Of a DNA stretch of 64,000 bases, positions 8,940-17,301 are shown piece after piece. Location: positions 20,569 to 84,568 of the forward strand of contig JAFSAU010000012.1 in assembly GCA_017442155.1 (NCBI GenBank), given 5' to 3'. Position 1 is the stretch's first letter, and the number at the start of each line of letters is the position of its first letter. The notes beneath the pieces are model-generated. The model was not told the origin of the DNA, did not search any database, and worked only from the letters and a program-made list of their open reading frames with translations. The stretch is from Clostridia bacterium. Lineage in GTDB: Bacteria; Bacillota; Clostridia; UMGS1883; UMGS1540. Position numbers and translations under genes: made by a program.

Positions 8940-9194
8940 ATGGAATACGGAACTATATTTGTCAATCGAATACGGCAATTATGTGATATGCGTGGTATTT
9001 CAATCAATAGGCTTGCCAATATGAGCGATGTAAAACAATCTACGCTTGATAATATAATGAGGGGAATCACAAAGAATCCCAGAGTCAAAACCTTGCATAA
9101 AATAGCGATTGCTTTTAATATGACAGTAGCTGAATTTTTGGATTTTGAGACATTGAACGAGTATTCTTTTGAAAGCGACGAAGATGATGAATAG
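8940..9194 (+). CDS. Small XRE/Cro-type HTH regulator, 84 aa
   Basis: An 84-aa DNA-binding protein made of a single Cro/CI-type helix-turn-helix (core SINRLANMSDVKQSTLDNIM) with an acidic tail. I start it at the ATG at 8940, preceded by AAGGA. It is divergent from the 105-aa gene and the two operator-like palindromes lie between them, so autoregulation and repression of the partner are likely. Such small regulators are common on integrated elements, and the odd non-coding DNA directly downstream fits an element remnant. Confidence 0.85.
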   Translation: MEYGTIFVNRIRQLCDMRGISINRLANMSDVKQSTLDNIMRGITKNPRVKTLHKIAIAFNMTVAEFLDFETLNEYSFESDEDDE

Positions 9195-9221
9195 CCCTGA
9201 CAGTTGTCGGGGCTATTGTTT
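9191..9221 (+). terminator. Terminator of the XRE gene
   Basis: ATAGCCCTGAC (9191-9201) pairs with GTCGGGGCTAT (9206-9216) with one G-U pair, followed by TGTTT. The hairpin overlaps the stop codon. Confidence 0.65.
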
Positions 9222-9655
9222 AATACAGGGATGGCTGGTTATGTGGAGTTTGCTTTGATAGATGTACGGTTCCGGAGCACAGCAAACGGAAAGCACAAAG
9301 AATGCTAATACTGCCCGCTGGCATCTGACCCGAAAAAAGGGCGCATCTAACGCCGCGTGCCTTCGGCTTGAAGGAAGACCCGAAGGGGCTTGCCTGAAAT
9401 AGTCGAGGAAGACTTTTTCGCAGAAAAAGGCTTGCCGAGCGGGAAGAAGGTAAAAGTCGGAAGACTTTTAGCCAGTGCGCCCGCGGGGGTTGCAGGGGTG
9501 TCGCGTAACACCCCTGCAAAGGAATTTAAACACGTGAGTTTATAAAGAAAGCAAGAAATAAAAAAGGATGTATCTGGTGCTTCTGCCCGTTTTCTTAAAA
9601 AACATTCGTTACTATGAATTCTGATTATTCAAAAAATATAAAAAAATCTAAAAAA
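9222..9655. other. GC-rich non-coding segment with a strong hairpin
   Basis: There is no credible gene here. The segment to ~9530 is much richer in GC than its flanks and includes a perfect 11-bp stem (TGCAGGGGTGT at 9491-9501 with 9508-9518). It resembles the non-coding ends of conjugative-element modules, but no integrase, relaxase or att repeat is visible. From ~9540 to the rplU promoter the DNA is AT-rich. Confidence 0.45.
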
Positions 9656-9659
9656 AGAG

Positions 9660-9688
9660 TTGACAAGGCAGAAAAAATATGGTATCAT
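9660..9688 (+). promoter_or_regulatory. Promoter of rplU-prp-rpmA
   Basis: TTGACA (9660-9665), a 17-bp spacer and TATCAT (9683-9688) lie 84 bp before rplU. Confidence 0.75.
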
Positions 9689-9694
9689 AAGCTA

Positions 9695-9757
9695 TAACCG
9701 CATAGAACGGGTTTTAAAAGTGTGTTCACTTACCCTGGATAGCGAGTCCGTATTATA
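9695..9757 (+). ncRNA. Probable L21 (rplU) autoregulatory leader
   Basis: The 5' untranslated region between promoter and ribosome site is about 60 nt. It includes the segment CCCTGGATAGCGAGTCCG, which I associate from memory with the L21 leader family found upstream of rplU in low-GC Gram-positives. The call rests mainly on position and that segment. A covariance-model search was not possible. Confidence 0.5.
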
Positions 9758-9772
9758 GGAGGTGTATTGAGA

Positions 9773-10084
9773 ATGTACGCAATTATCAAGACAGGCGGCA
9801 AGCAGTACAGCGTTTCCGAAGGTGACGTTGTTTACATCGAAAAGCTGGATGCAGAAGAAGGTGCATCCGTACAGTTCGACGAAGTGCTTGCAGTAGGCGG
9901 CGAAGCCGGCTTCAAGTGCGGTGCTCCTTTAGTTGAAGGTGCTTCCGTTACCGCAAAGGTTCTGAAGAACGGCAAAGCCAAGAAGGTTCTGATTTTCAAG
10001 TACAAGCCGAAAAAGGGCTATAGAAGAAGACAGGGCCATCGTCAGCCGTACACAAAGGTCCAGATTGAAAAAATCAACGGCTAA
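9773..10084 (+). CDS. rplU: Large ribosomal subunit protein bL21
   Basis: A 103-aa protein of exactly the usual L21 length. It begins [14 protein letters not shown] and has the C-terminal [15 protein letters not shown] rRNA-binding tail. I choose the ATG at 9773, nine bases after AGGAGG, over an in-frame TTG two codons upstream. The stop overlaps the prp start (TAATG), so the two are translationally coupled. Order rplU-prp-rpmA is the Firmicute standard. Confidence 0.97.
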   Translation: MYAIIKTGGKQYSVSEGDVVYIEKLDAEEGASVQFDEVLAVGGEAGFKCGAPLVEGASVTAKVLKNGKAKKVLIFKYKPKKGYRRRQGHRQPYTKVQIEKING

Positions 10085-10404
10085 TGACAACGGTAGAATT
10101 TAAAAGGACGACAAACAAGATAACGGCCTTTACGGTGCATGGCCATAGCGGATACGCTGAGGCAGGGGAGGACATCGTCTGTGCCTCGGTTTCCTCGGTG
10201 GTGTGGAGCACGGTAAATGGACTAAAACAAATCGCAGGTATTCCGGTGGAATATGAAAGCAGAGAAGGGTTTGTGTCCTGCAGCATTCCGCCCCTTTCCG
10301 AAACCGGAAGGGAAAAGGCAGATTTGCTTCTGGAAAGTATGCTTGCTTTTATGCAGGAGCTTTCCGGGCAGTATCAACAGTTTGTGAAAGTAATGGAGGT
10401 GTAA
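10084..10404 (+). CDS. prp: Ribosomal-processing cysteine protease Prp
   Basis: Prp removes the N-terminal extension of L27 during ribosome assembly in Firmicutes and relatives. This 106-aa protein has the catalytic His in the [18 protein letters not shown] block (His in GHSG, Cys in IVCA), with a C-terminal region that completes the small alpha/beta fold. It lies between rplU and rpmA, and the downstream L27 indeed carries the matching extension. The start overlaps the rplU stop by one base. Confidence 0.95.
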   Translation: MTTVEFKRTTNKITAFTVHGHSGYAEAGEDIVCASVSSVVWSTVNGLKQIAGIPVEYESREGFVSCSIPPLSETGREKADLLLESMLAFMQELSGQYQQFVKVMEV

Positions 10405-10409
10405 TCCGA

Positions 10410-10691
10410 ATGTTTTCGCTCAATATTCAGTTATTTGCACATAAAAAGGGTATGGGTAGCACGAAGAACGGCCGTGACAGTGAAAGCAAACGTCTCGGTG
10501 TGAAGCGTGCTGACGGTCAGGTTGTTCCGGCCGGTAACATTCTGGTCAGACAGCGCGGTACCAAAATCCATCCCGGTACAAACGTAGGCCGCGGCGGCGA
10601 CGATACGCTCTTTGCACTCGTTTCCGGTAAGGTTAAGTTTGAACGTATGGGTAAGGACAAGAAAAAGGTCAGCGTTTACCCTGTACAGTAA
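10410..10691 (+). CDS. rpmA: Large ribosomal subunit protein bL27 with cleavable N-terminus
   Basis: A 93-aa L27 with the core [19 protein letters not shown] and the basic C-terminal half. The extension [10 protein letters not shown] precedes HKKG and matches the Prp cleavage pattern, with cleavage expected after the Phe-Ala. After cutting, the mature tail reaches the peptidyl-transferase centre. GGAGGT lies 9-10 bases before the ATG. It is the last gene of the rplU transcript, followed by a terminator. Confidence 0.97.
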   Translation: MFSLNIQLFAHKKGMGSTKNGRDSESKRLGVKRADGQVVPAGNILVRQRGTKIHPGTNVGRGGDDTLFALVSGKVKFERMGKDKKKVSVYPVQ

Positions 10692-10697
10692 CGCAGT

Positions 10698-10735
10698 AAA
10701 ATCGCAGATATAAAACATGTCTGCGATTTTTCTAT
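10698..10735 (+). terminator. Terminator after rpmA
   Basis: AAAATCGCAGA (10698-10708) pairs with TCTGCGATTTT (10720-10730), and the T-run is part of the stem end. It separates rpmA from obg. Confidence 0.75.
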
Positions 10736-10752
10736 ATCCAAAGGAGAGGCAT

Positions 10753-12012
10753 ATGTTTGTAGATACAGCAACAATTACGGTACGGGCTGGCAAGGGCGGT
10801 AATGGCCTTGTCTCCTTTCACCGGGAAAAATATGTCCCCGCCGGTGGCCCGGATGGGGGAGACGGCGGCCGGGGCGGCAATGTGGTTTTTGTAGCCGATA
10901 ACAAGCTGACCACACTGATGGACTTCCGTTACCGCAAGACGTACAGCGCACAGAACGGGCAGGATGGCCGCGCAGGAAAATGCAGCGGAAAAGCGGGAGA
11001 GGACAGTATTGTCCGTGTGCCGGAGGGCACCTTGATTCGGGATGCAGCCACCGGCAAAGTTCTGGCAGACATGACAGGGGACAATAAAACGTATGTGGCG
11101 GCAAAGGGCGGCAACGGCGGCTGGGGCAATGTGCATTTTGCAACGCCCGTGCGCCAGGCACCCAAAATTGCCAAGCCCGGCCAGCTGGGCCAGGAACGGG
11201 AAATCATTCTGGAACTGAAGCTTCTGGCAGACGTGGCTCTTGTGGGCTTCCCGAACGTGGGAAAATCCACACTGATTTCCCGCGTCAGCTCTGCCCGTCC
11301 GAAAATTGCCAATTATCATTTTACAACGCTTACGCCGAATCTCGGCGTTGTTTCCGTGCATGATAAATCTTTCGTAATTGCAGATGTGCCGGGGCTGATT
11401 GAAGGTGCTCACACCGGGGCCGGCCTTGGACATGAATTCCTGCGGCATATTGAGAGAACACGGATTCTGATTCATGTAGTGGATGCTTCCGGCACGGAGG
11501 GACGGGACCCGATGGCCGACTTTGAGGCCATTTGCCGTGAACTGGAGCTTTACAATCCGGAGCTTCTGCTCCGTCCCACGCTGGTTGCTGGGAATAAAAC
11601 CGACATTCCGGGAGAACAGATAGAGGAATTTGAAAAATTCGTGGTGGAATCCGGTTATAAATATTTTCCCATCAGTGCCGCAACGGGCGAGGGCGTAGAT
11701 GCCCTTATGAATCAGGTGGCAGAAATGCTGGATTATCTGCCGCCTATTCCGGTGTATGAGGCTGAGGAAATTGAGGAAGAAGAAATCGACTACGACGCCT
11801 ATGAGATTACCAAAGAGGACGACGCGTATGTGGTTTCCGGCCCGTATGTGGACAAGCTTCTTCGTGGCGTTAATTTTGGAGAGGACGAATCGGTACGTTA
11901 TTTCCAGCGTTCTATTAAAGCCCATGGGATTATTGATGCTTTGCGCGAAAGAGGTGTCAAGGAAGGCGATACCGTGGTGTTCGGTGAAATGGAATTTGAT
12001 TTTGTGGAATAG
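10753..12012 (+). CDS. obg: GTPase Obg/CgtA
   Basis: A 419-aa ribosome-assembly and stress GTPase. The N-terminal Obg domain is rich in glycine (GGPDGGDGGRGGNVVFV). The G domain has the P-loop GFPNVGKS, the DVPGLIEGA G3 motif and NKTD. The C-terminal OCT domain follows an acidic linker (EEIEEEEIDYDAYEI) and ends at EMEFDFVE. The start at 10753 has AAGGAG seven bases upstream, and an earlier in-frame codon would overlap the rpmA terminator. It is followed nine bases later by nadD, the common clostridial order. Confidence 0.97.
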   Translation: MFVDTATITVRAGKGGNGLVSFHREKYVPAGGPDGGDGGRGGNVVFVADNKLTTLMDFRYRKTYSAQNGQDGRAGKCSGKAGEDSIVRVPEGTLIRDAATGKVLADMTGDNKTYVAAKGGNGGWGNVHFATPVRQAPKIAKPGQLGQEREIILELKLLADVALVGFPNVGKSTLISRVSSARPKIANYHFTTLTPNLGVVSVHDKSFVIADVPGLIEGAHTGAGLGHEFLRHIERTRILIHVVDASGTEGRDPMADFEAICRELELYNPELLLRPTLVAGNKTDIPGEQIEEFEKFVVESGYKYFPISAATGEGVDALMNQVAEMLDYLPPIPVYEAEEIEEEEIDYDAYEITKEDDAYVVSGPYVDKLLRGVNFGEDESVRYFQRSIKAHGIIDALRERGVKEGDTVVFGEMEFDFVE

Positions 12013-12021
12013 GAGATTGGC

Positions 12022-12612
12022 ATGAAACGGATAGGATTGTTCGGCGGTATGTTTGACCCGGTACACCTTGGGCATTTGCACGCGGCGAGAGAAGCGGCAG
12101 AAAAGCTGTCGCTGGATTCTGTGATTTTTATTCCGGCGAATGTTCCGCCGCATAAGAAAAACGGATGTTTTGCTTCCGGTGCGCATCGCCTTGCCATGTT
12201 AAAGCTGGCCGTGGAAGCCGACAGCCGCTTCACAGTTTCTGCCTATGAACTGGAAAAAGAGGGAACAAGTTACTCCTATATCACCGTAGAACATTTCAGA
12301 GCCAAGTACCCGGAGGATAAACTGTATTTCTTAATTGGGGACGAGGCATACGCACTGCTTCATACATGGAAGTTGCCGGAGCGTATCCGGGCGGCGGCCG
12401 ATTTCGTAGTAGTGACAAGAGAAGGTACTTCACCGCCCGGGGATGCTTTGTATGTAAAAATTCCAAAGTTTCAGGCATCTTCCACCGAGGTGCGGGCGGC
12501 ACTGGCAGCAGGCGGGAGTGCGGATGCGCTTTTGCCTGCCGCGGTGGCGGCGTATATAAAAAACAACGGACTATATCAGGGGGAACAGTATGACGGAACA
12601 GACAATGCTTGA
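12022..12612 (+). CDS. nadD: Nicotinate-nucleotide adenylyltransferase
   Basis: This enzyme converts nicotinate mononucleotide and ATP into deamido-NAD, a step of NAD synthesis. The 196-aa protein begins with the nucleotidyltransferase signature GLFGGMFDPVHLGH, followed by PPHKK and a C-terminal SSTEVRAAL motif (the ISST-like ATP site). Its last 23 bases overlap yqeK in another frame, indicating coupled translation. Obg-nadD-yqeK probably form one transcript. Confidence 0.96.
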   Translation: MKRIGLFGGMFDPVHLGHLHAAREAAEKLSLDSVIFIPANVPPHKKNGCFASGAHRLAMLKLAVEADSRFTVSAYELEKEGTSYSYITVEHFRAKYPEDKLYFLIGDEAYALLHTWKLPERIRAAADFVVVTREGTSPPGDALYVKIPKFQASSTEVRAALAAGGSADALLPAAVAAYIKNNGLYQGEQYDGTDNA

Positions 12613-13174
12613 AAAACTGAAAGGAATGGTGGACGAGAAGCGGTACGCCCATTCCATTGGCGTGCGGGATACAGCCGCAATGCTGGCCCGCCGTTACGGC
12701 GTGAGTGAGGAAAAGGCCCGCATCGCCGGAATTCTGCATGACTGTGCGAAAAACATTCCTAAGGATGAAGGAATTGCCCGGTGTGAAGCGGCCGGGATTC
12801 GCTTAAAGCCCATTTGCTACATAGAAAAGGGGCTGGTGCACTCCTATTTGGGTGCCCATATTGCAAAAACAGAGTTTGGCATTACCGACCGGGAAATCTT
12901 AGATGCTATTTATTACCATACTACCGGACACGAAGATATGCCGCTGCTTACGAAAATCATCTATCTGTCCGACCTGATAGAACCGGGAAGAAATGTTCCT
13001 AATGTGGAAGAGCTTCGCCGCATTGCCATGGATGACATCGACGAAGCCCTGATTCGTTCTATCAATTCTACAATTGCCCATGTGCTCGGCAAAGGGTCCA
13101 TTCTGGACTGTGATACTGTCTGTGCCCGAAATTTTCTGGTCCAGCAGAAACGCCTCTGTGAATCAGCGGTTTAA
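12590..13174 (+). CDS. yqeK: YqeK family HD-domain Ap4A hydrolase
   Basis: A 194-aa HD-domain protein of the YqeK type, a symmetrical bis(5'-nucleosyl)-tetraphosphatase. Metal-binding residues are visible in YAHSIGVRD, the HD pair in LHDCAKN, HS in LVHSYLG, and HTTG followed by YLSDLIEPGR. GGGGGAA precedes the ATG inside nadD. In many Firmicutes rsfS follows yqeK, but here a convergent tspO gene does. Confidence 0.94.
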   Translation: MTEQTMLEKLKGMVDEKRYAHSIGVRDTAAMLARRYGVSEEKARIAGILHDCAKNIPKDEGIARCEAAGIRLKPICYIEKGLVHSYLGAHIAKTEFGITDREILDAIYYHTTGHEDMPLLTKIIYLSDLIEPGRNVPNVEELRRIAMDDIDEALIRSINSTIAHVLGKGSILDCDTVCARNFLVQQKRLCESAV

Positions 13175-13630
13175 TAACCAGACGCCGGCGTTCAGGTAGG
13201 TGGCGAACAGAAGCCAGAGCAGATAGGGAATCTGCAGTAAGGCTGCCGGCCGGTCAATCTGGCGGAATTGGACAATCATACGGATTACCAGAATATCCAG
13301 CAGAATCAGCCAGACGAGCGCAAGAAGCCGGGCATCCAGGTTGAAAAACAGAATGGTCCAGAAAAAGTTTACGGCCAGTTGCACTGCGTATGTGCGCAGT
13401 GCACTGTTTTTTTTCGGTTCCGATGATAGATAGATGCGTGCGGAACTGATGCCCATAAGCGTGTAGAGAATCGTCCAGACAATGGGGAAGAGCCAGCCGG
13501 GCGGTGATAGGGGCGGCTGCGCGAGCGCGGCATAATCCTCCATACTGTTCCGGGTCAGGAGTGCGGAAAGTGCACCGACAGCCAGGGGAATCAGAATTGA
13601 TACGATGTAAACACGGGTCTTTTTATGCAT
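13163..13630 (-). CDS. tspO: TspO/MBR family membrane protein
   Basis: A 155-aa integral membrane protein with five predicted hydrophobic segments and the family pattern QPPLSPPGWLFPIVWTILY, then VNFFWTILFFNL and a Trp-rich last helix. TspO proteins bind porphyrins or related tetrapyrroles, and the role in anaerobes is unclear. The start has AGGAGG upstream. The 3' end overlaps the convergent yqeK by 12 bp. Confidence 0.92.
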   Translation of the reverse strand: MHKKTRVYIVSILIPLAVGALSALLTRNSMEDYAALAQPPLSPPGWLFPIVWTILYTLMGISSARIYLSSEPKKNSALRTYAVQLAVNFFWTILFFNLDARLLALVWLILLDILVIRMIVQFRQIDRPAALLQIPYLLWLLFATYLNAGVWLLNR

Positions 13631-13742
13631 GGTTTACTGCCTCCTTTCACGAATAGTATAGAAAGGAAGGTGCCAAAATATGCGGAAAAATCGAAAAAAA
13701 ATCAGCCTGAAAAAATTTTTTGAGGATTTTATAAGAAAGTGC

Positions 13743-13771
13743 TTGACATTTCCAGTGGTTTCTGCTATAAT
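13743..13771 (+). promoter_or_regulatory. Promoter of the tRNA cluster
   Basis: TTGACA (13743-13748), a 17-bp spacer and TATAAT (13766-13771) form a perfect consensus promoter 16 bp before the first tRNA gene. Confidence 0.85.
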
Positions 13772-13786
13772 ACTTAAGTCGGTTAT

Positions 13787-13860
13787 GCGGGTGTAGTTCA
13801 ATGGTAGAATCTCAGCCTTCCAAGCTGATCGCGTGGGTTCGATTCCCATCACCCGCTCCA
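13787..13860 (+). tRNA. tRNA-Gly (TCC)
   Basis: The cloverleaf has acceptor GCGGGTG / CACCCGC, the anticodon loop CTTCCAA with TCC, the T-loop TTCGATT and an encoded CCA. Confidence 0.95.
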
Positions 13861-13894
13861 TAGGCGAAGGCGCAGGCCGAACTCGCCTACACAT

Positions 13895-13971
13895 GCGCCT
13901 GTAGCTCAGCAGGATAGAGCAACTGCCTTCTAAGCAGTGGGCCAGGAGTTCGAGTCTCTTCAGGCGCGCCA
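13895..13971 (+). tRNA. tRNA-Arg (TCT)
   Basis: Acceptor GCGCCTG pairs with CAGGCGC, the anticodon loop CTTCTAA gives TCT, and the 3' CCA is encoded. Confidence 0.94.
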
Positions 13972-13975
13972 ATAT

Positions 13976-14053
13976 GGTGGGTATAGCTCAGTTGGTTAGA
14001 GCGCTAGATTGTGGCTCTAGAGGCCGTCGGTTCGAATCCGACTATCCACCCCA
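13976..14053 (+). tRNA. tRNA-His (GTG)
   Basis: The anticodon is GTG. An extra 5' G opposite C73, typical of tRNA-His, is encoded, followed by acceptor GTGGGTA / TATCCAC and CCA. Confidence 0.95.
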
Positions 14054-14057
14054 CTAT

Positions 14058-14133
14058 TGGGCTGTAGCCAAGTCGGTAAGGCACAGGACTTTGACTCCTG
14101 CATTCGTTGGTTCGAGTCCAGCCAGCCCAGCCA
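14058..14133 (+). tRNA. tRNA-Gln (TTG)
   Basis: Acceptor TGGGCTG pairs with CAGCCCA, the anticodon loop CTTTGAC gives TTG, and CCA is encoded. Confidence 0.95.
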
Positions 14134-14136
14134 TAT

Positions 14137-14212
14137 GACCCATTAGCTCAGTCGGCAGAGCACTTGACTTTTAATCAAGGTGTCCGGAGTTCGAATCTCC
14201 GATGGGTCACCA
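14137..14212 (+). tRNA. tRNA-Lys (TTT)
   Basis: Acceptor GACCCAT pairs with ATGGGTC, the anticodon is TTT, and CCA is encoded. It is the last tRNA of the cluster. Confidence 0.95.
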
Positions 14213-14214
14213 CG

Positions 14215-14252
14215 AAAAAACGTTGAATTTTCAAGAGATTCAGCGTTTTTTC
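14215..14252 (+). terminator. Terminator of the tRNA cluster
   Basis: CGTTGAAT (14221-14228) pairs with ATTCAGCG (14238-14245), flanked by A and T runs. Confidence 0.75.
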
Positions 14253-14448
14253 TATTTTCCGGAAAAATCGGATTTTCCATAGGTGGTTTTAAAAGAAGTA
14301 TTCAAAACATAACAAATGGTTTAGATGACAGATCTTTATCATTCGGTTTTTTGAAATTCCTCAATATATATTTCTTAAGAAATCTTAAGAAATTTCATTG
14401 CCAAATATTAAGAATTGTATTGTATGATGTAATCGGAGGTGAAAGAGT

Positions 14449-15129
14449 ATGAACATATTGGTTGTGGACGATGACAGAGAGATAGTCGATAGTATCGGCA
14501 TATTTCTGTCAGGAGAAGGGTATAAGGTTCTGAAAGCCTATGACGGAATTGAAGCACTTGATATTCTGTCACAAACGCAGGTTCATCTGATGATTCTTGA
14601 TATTATGATGCCAAAGCTTGACGGAATCAAAACGCTGATGAAACTCAGGGAATCGAGAAATATCCCCGTTATCTTACTGTCTGCAAAATCAGAGGATGCA
14701 GATAAAATACTCGGTCTTACTGCCGGAGCGGATGATTATGTGACAAAGCCGTTTAATCCTTCAGAGCTTGTTGCAAGGGTAAAATCTCAATTAAGACGAT
14801 ATACCACTCTTGGTTCCATAGGGAAACAAAATGGCGAAATTGTAATTGACGGACTTAGCGTTAATACCGAGAGTAAGACAGTAAAGGTTGACGGAGAAGA
14901 TGTCAGGCTTACACCTATTGAGTATAAAATTCTTGAACTGCTTGTGAGAAACAGAGGACGGGTGTTCTCGGCAGAAGATATTTACTCTAATGTGTGGAAC
15001 GAGGAAACGGTTGTCGGTGATAACACTATCGCCGTACATATCCGGCATATCAGAGAAAAAATTGAAATCAATCCGAAAGAGCCTAAATACCTCAAAGTTG
15101 TTTGGGGTATTGGTTACAAGATTGACTAA
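14449..15129 (+). CDS. OmpR/VanR-type response regulator
   Basis: A 226-aa regulator. Its receiver domain has the acidic pocket VVDDD, the phospho-acceptor Asp51 in LMILDIMMPKLDG, and the switch Lys in DDYVTKPF. The winged-helix effector domain includes LTPIEYKILELLVRNRGRV and ends in VWGIGYKID. It is followed 14 bp later by its sensor kinase. Codon use is clearly more AT-rich than in the flanking housekeeping genes, and together with the tRNA cluster upstream this suggests acquisition by transfer. The signal is unknown. Confidence 0.95.
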   Translation: MNILVVDDDREIVDSIGIFLSGEGYKVLKAYDGIEALDILSQTQVHLMILDIMMPKLDGIKTLMKLRESRNIPVILLSAKSEDADKILGLTAGADDYVTKPFNPSELVARVKSQLRRYTTLGSIGKQNGEIVIDGLSVNTESKTVKVDGEDVRLTPIEYKILELLVRNRGRVFSAEDIYSNVWNEETVVGDNTIAVHIRHIREKIEINPKEPKYLKVVWGIGYKID

Positions 15130-15143
15130 AGGAGGTTTTGGCA

Positions 15144-17204
15144 ATGAAAAAATTCTTATATTCTAACTATACAAAAACAATAGCCGTGCTGTTGTTTATT
15201 GTAAGCATTGTTTTAGGAGCATTAACCGTTACTAACGGTATTGCAGAATATTGTAATGAGAGAGAACTGATATATGGCTTTGAAAGTGATTTTAATGAAG
15301 CAAGACATTTTGAAACTTTGCTTGTGGCGCCTGAAGGTGCAGTTTTTAATGCAGTTCATGATTTATACAACCAATTCGACGAAGAAGTTATTCAAGCCTT
15401 GGAAAAAGGATTTTCAATTGTAGATCCCGGCAGTTATGAAGGAGTTATTCGTGAGTGGTTGGATGACATGTATTGTGCAGATAAAATAAATTACTATGTC
15501 AAATGGAATAACAAGGTGTTTACCAATTGCGGAGCTACAAGCGAAAAAGAGCTTATGACTGCACAGTTTTATCGTTTAACAAAACGAGATGAAAACGGTA
15601 ATATCGACAGAGTATCAAGTCAAAATCGCTATTACTCATATTCGTTTTTTGATGAACTTTCATTATATGATATGACACCATCAATAGTGATTTGCACAAG
15701 CGTTAAAGAAGCGTATGTTAATGAGTGCAAAGTGGTTTGGGACAGACAAGCTACTGTTGTGCATGATACATTCAAAATCGCACTTATCTGTGTTATAGCT
15801 GCTCTGCTTCTTCTGATTTATTTACTTTGTGTTTGCGGAAAAAACAAAGACGGTGAACACAAGTCAATGTGGCTTGATAATATATGGACAGAAGTTCATT
15901 TGGCTGCCATAGGCGGAACTCTTCTTGGTGCAGTTGTAATTTGTGTTATTTTGCTTGATGATTACTTTACCGGACACTTCCCGTATAACCTGATGAATAT
16001 GGTTGTTGGCTTGGTAGCGGCAATAGCAAGTGCGGTTGTTATTACATCCACGCTCTCTATAATACGAAATATCAAATGCAAAAGATTTGTTGAATCAAGC
16101 ATTATAGTTCGTGTTATTAGATGGTGTTGGAGAGTCTTTGTGAAGGTAGTAAAATGGTTTATCAGAAAACTAAAAACATTTAAGAATGCTATATCATATT
16201 CGCTGTCACAAAAAACAGGTGCGATTCTCATAAGTATGCTATTTGCATATACGGCTATTATTTCTGTATGTTGCTTATTTACATTTCTAAATTTCATTTT
16301 ATTTGCATTTTGGATTATGGTTGGCTTTGCAGTTTTTGGATTTGCCTGTTTTGTTGTTTCATATCGTGCGAAAGATATTGATGAAATTAGAAAAGGTGTC
16401 AGCGAAGTCAGAAACGGAAATGTAGCTTACAAAATTCCCGAATTAAAGAGCGAAGATATGAAAGCATTAGCAACAAATATCAATGATATAGCAAAAGGAC
16501 TTGATGAGTCTGTATCTGCTAAAGTAAAAGCAGAAAGGATGAAAACAGAACTTATAACAAATGTATCTCACGATCTCAAGACACCTCTTACATCCATAAT
16601 TAGCTATACAGAGCTTTTGGCAAATGTGGAAGGCTTACCGGAGGAAGCTAAAGACTATGCTCAAATTATTGCAAATAAGAGCGACAGACTTAAAACTCTA
16701 ACACAAGACTTGTTTGACATATCAAAGGTACAAAGCGGAAATGAAAGCGTTGTATTAGAAAAGCTTGATGTATCACTTCTTATCAATCAATCTCTTGGAG
16801 AGCACGACAATGAAATAAAAGAATCAGAGCTTCCGTTCTGCGTTAATGCTCCAAAGGAACTCTATATTTCAGCTGATGGTAGAAAGATGTCCCGTGTTGT
16901 AAGCAATTTGATTAACAATATGCTTAAATATTCAATGAAGAACACACGTGTATTCATTACTGCTTCAGACAAAGACGGAGAGGTAGTAATGGAGTTTAAA
17001 AACATTGCTTCGTATCCTATGAATTTTAGTGCAGACGAAATTGTAGGAAGGTTTGTGCGTGGCGATGAATCAAGAACGCAGGAGGGTAATGGTCTCGGTC
17101 TTGCAATCGCAAAGAGTTATACCGAAATTTGCAATGGTAAGTTTGAGATTGTCTTGGATGGAGATATGTTCAAAGCCATCTTAAAGTTCAGAAAATACAG
17201 CTAA
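15144..17204 (+). CDS. Membrane sensor histidine kinase
   Basis: A 686-aa kinase paired with the response regulator. A transmembrane segment near residues 12-33, an extracellular region of ~175 residues and another segment near 212-233 are followed by about four further hydrophobic stretches up to ~405. This is more membrane segments than in a simple two-helix sensor. A HAMP-like linker leads into the HisKA motif NVSHDLKTPLTSIISYTELL with the phospho-acceptor at His476. The ATPase domain has the N-box NLINNMLKYS and the G-box GNGLGLAIAKSY. The ATG at 15144 follows AAAGGAGG. It is AT-rich like its partner. The polytopic middle could sense membrane-active compounds (inference). Confidence 0.93.
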   Translation: MKKFLYSNYTKTIAVLLFIVSIVLGALTVTNGIAEYCNERELIYGFESDFNEARHFETLLVAPEGAVFNAVHDLYNQFDEEVIQALEKGFSIVDPGSYEGVIREWLDDMYCADKINYYVKWNNKVFTNCGATSEKELMTAQFYRLTKRDENGNIDRVSSQNRYYSYSFFDELSLYDMTPSIVICTSVKEAYVNECKVVWDRQATVVHDTFKIALICVIAALLLLIYLLCVCGKNKDGEHKSMWLDNIWTEVHLAAIGGTLLGAVVICVILLDDYFTGHFPYNLMNMVVGLVAAIASAVVITSTLSIIRNIKCKRFVESSIIVRVIRWCWRVFVKVVKWFIRKLKTFKNAISYSLSQKTGAILISMLFAYTAIISVCCLFTFLNFILFAFWIMVGFAVFGFACFVVSYRAKDIDEIRKGVSEVRNGNVAYKIPELKSEDMKALATNINDIAKGLDESVSAKVKAERMKTELITNVSHDLKTPLTSIISYTELLANVEGLPEEAKDYAQIIANKSDRLKTLTQDLFDISKVQSGNESVVLEKLDVSLLINQSLGEHDNEIKESELPFCVNAPKELYISADGRKMSRVVSNLINNMLKYSMKNTRVFITASDKDGEVVMEFKNIASYPMNFSADEIVGRFVRGDESRTQEGNGLGLAIAKSYTEICNGKFEIVLDGDMFKAILKFRKYS

Positions 17205-17257
17205 AAAATCGTTGTTTTCAGCACCGTTAATCAGTTTATTACACGCTTAATAAAACG

Positions 17258-17301
17258 AAAGAACGTACAGTACTTCAAACGAAGTAATACGTTCTTTTTC
17301 T
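17258..17301 (+). terminator. Terminator of the two-component system
   Basis: AAAGAACGTA (17258-17267) pairs with TACGTTCTTT (17288-17297), with an inner ACTTC/GAAGT stem, then T's. Confidence 0.75.

Noticed and set aside
9220..9519. 99-aa minus-strand frame in the GC-rich island
   Set aside because: No ribosome site, low-complexity composition, and it crosses a strong hairpin.
10732..12186. 484-aa minus-strand frame opposite obg and nadD
   Set aside because: Antisense of conserved genes in a convergent codon phase; no start signal or domain.
13634..13972. Minus-strand frame over the tRNA cluster
   Set aside because: It is the antisense of tRNA-Gly and tRNA-Arg genes; such frames are well-known false proteins.
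14180..14452. Plus-strand 90-aa frame starting in tRNA-Lys
   Set aside because: Begins inside a tRNA gene and crosses its terminator; no ribosome site.
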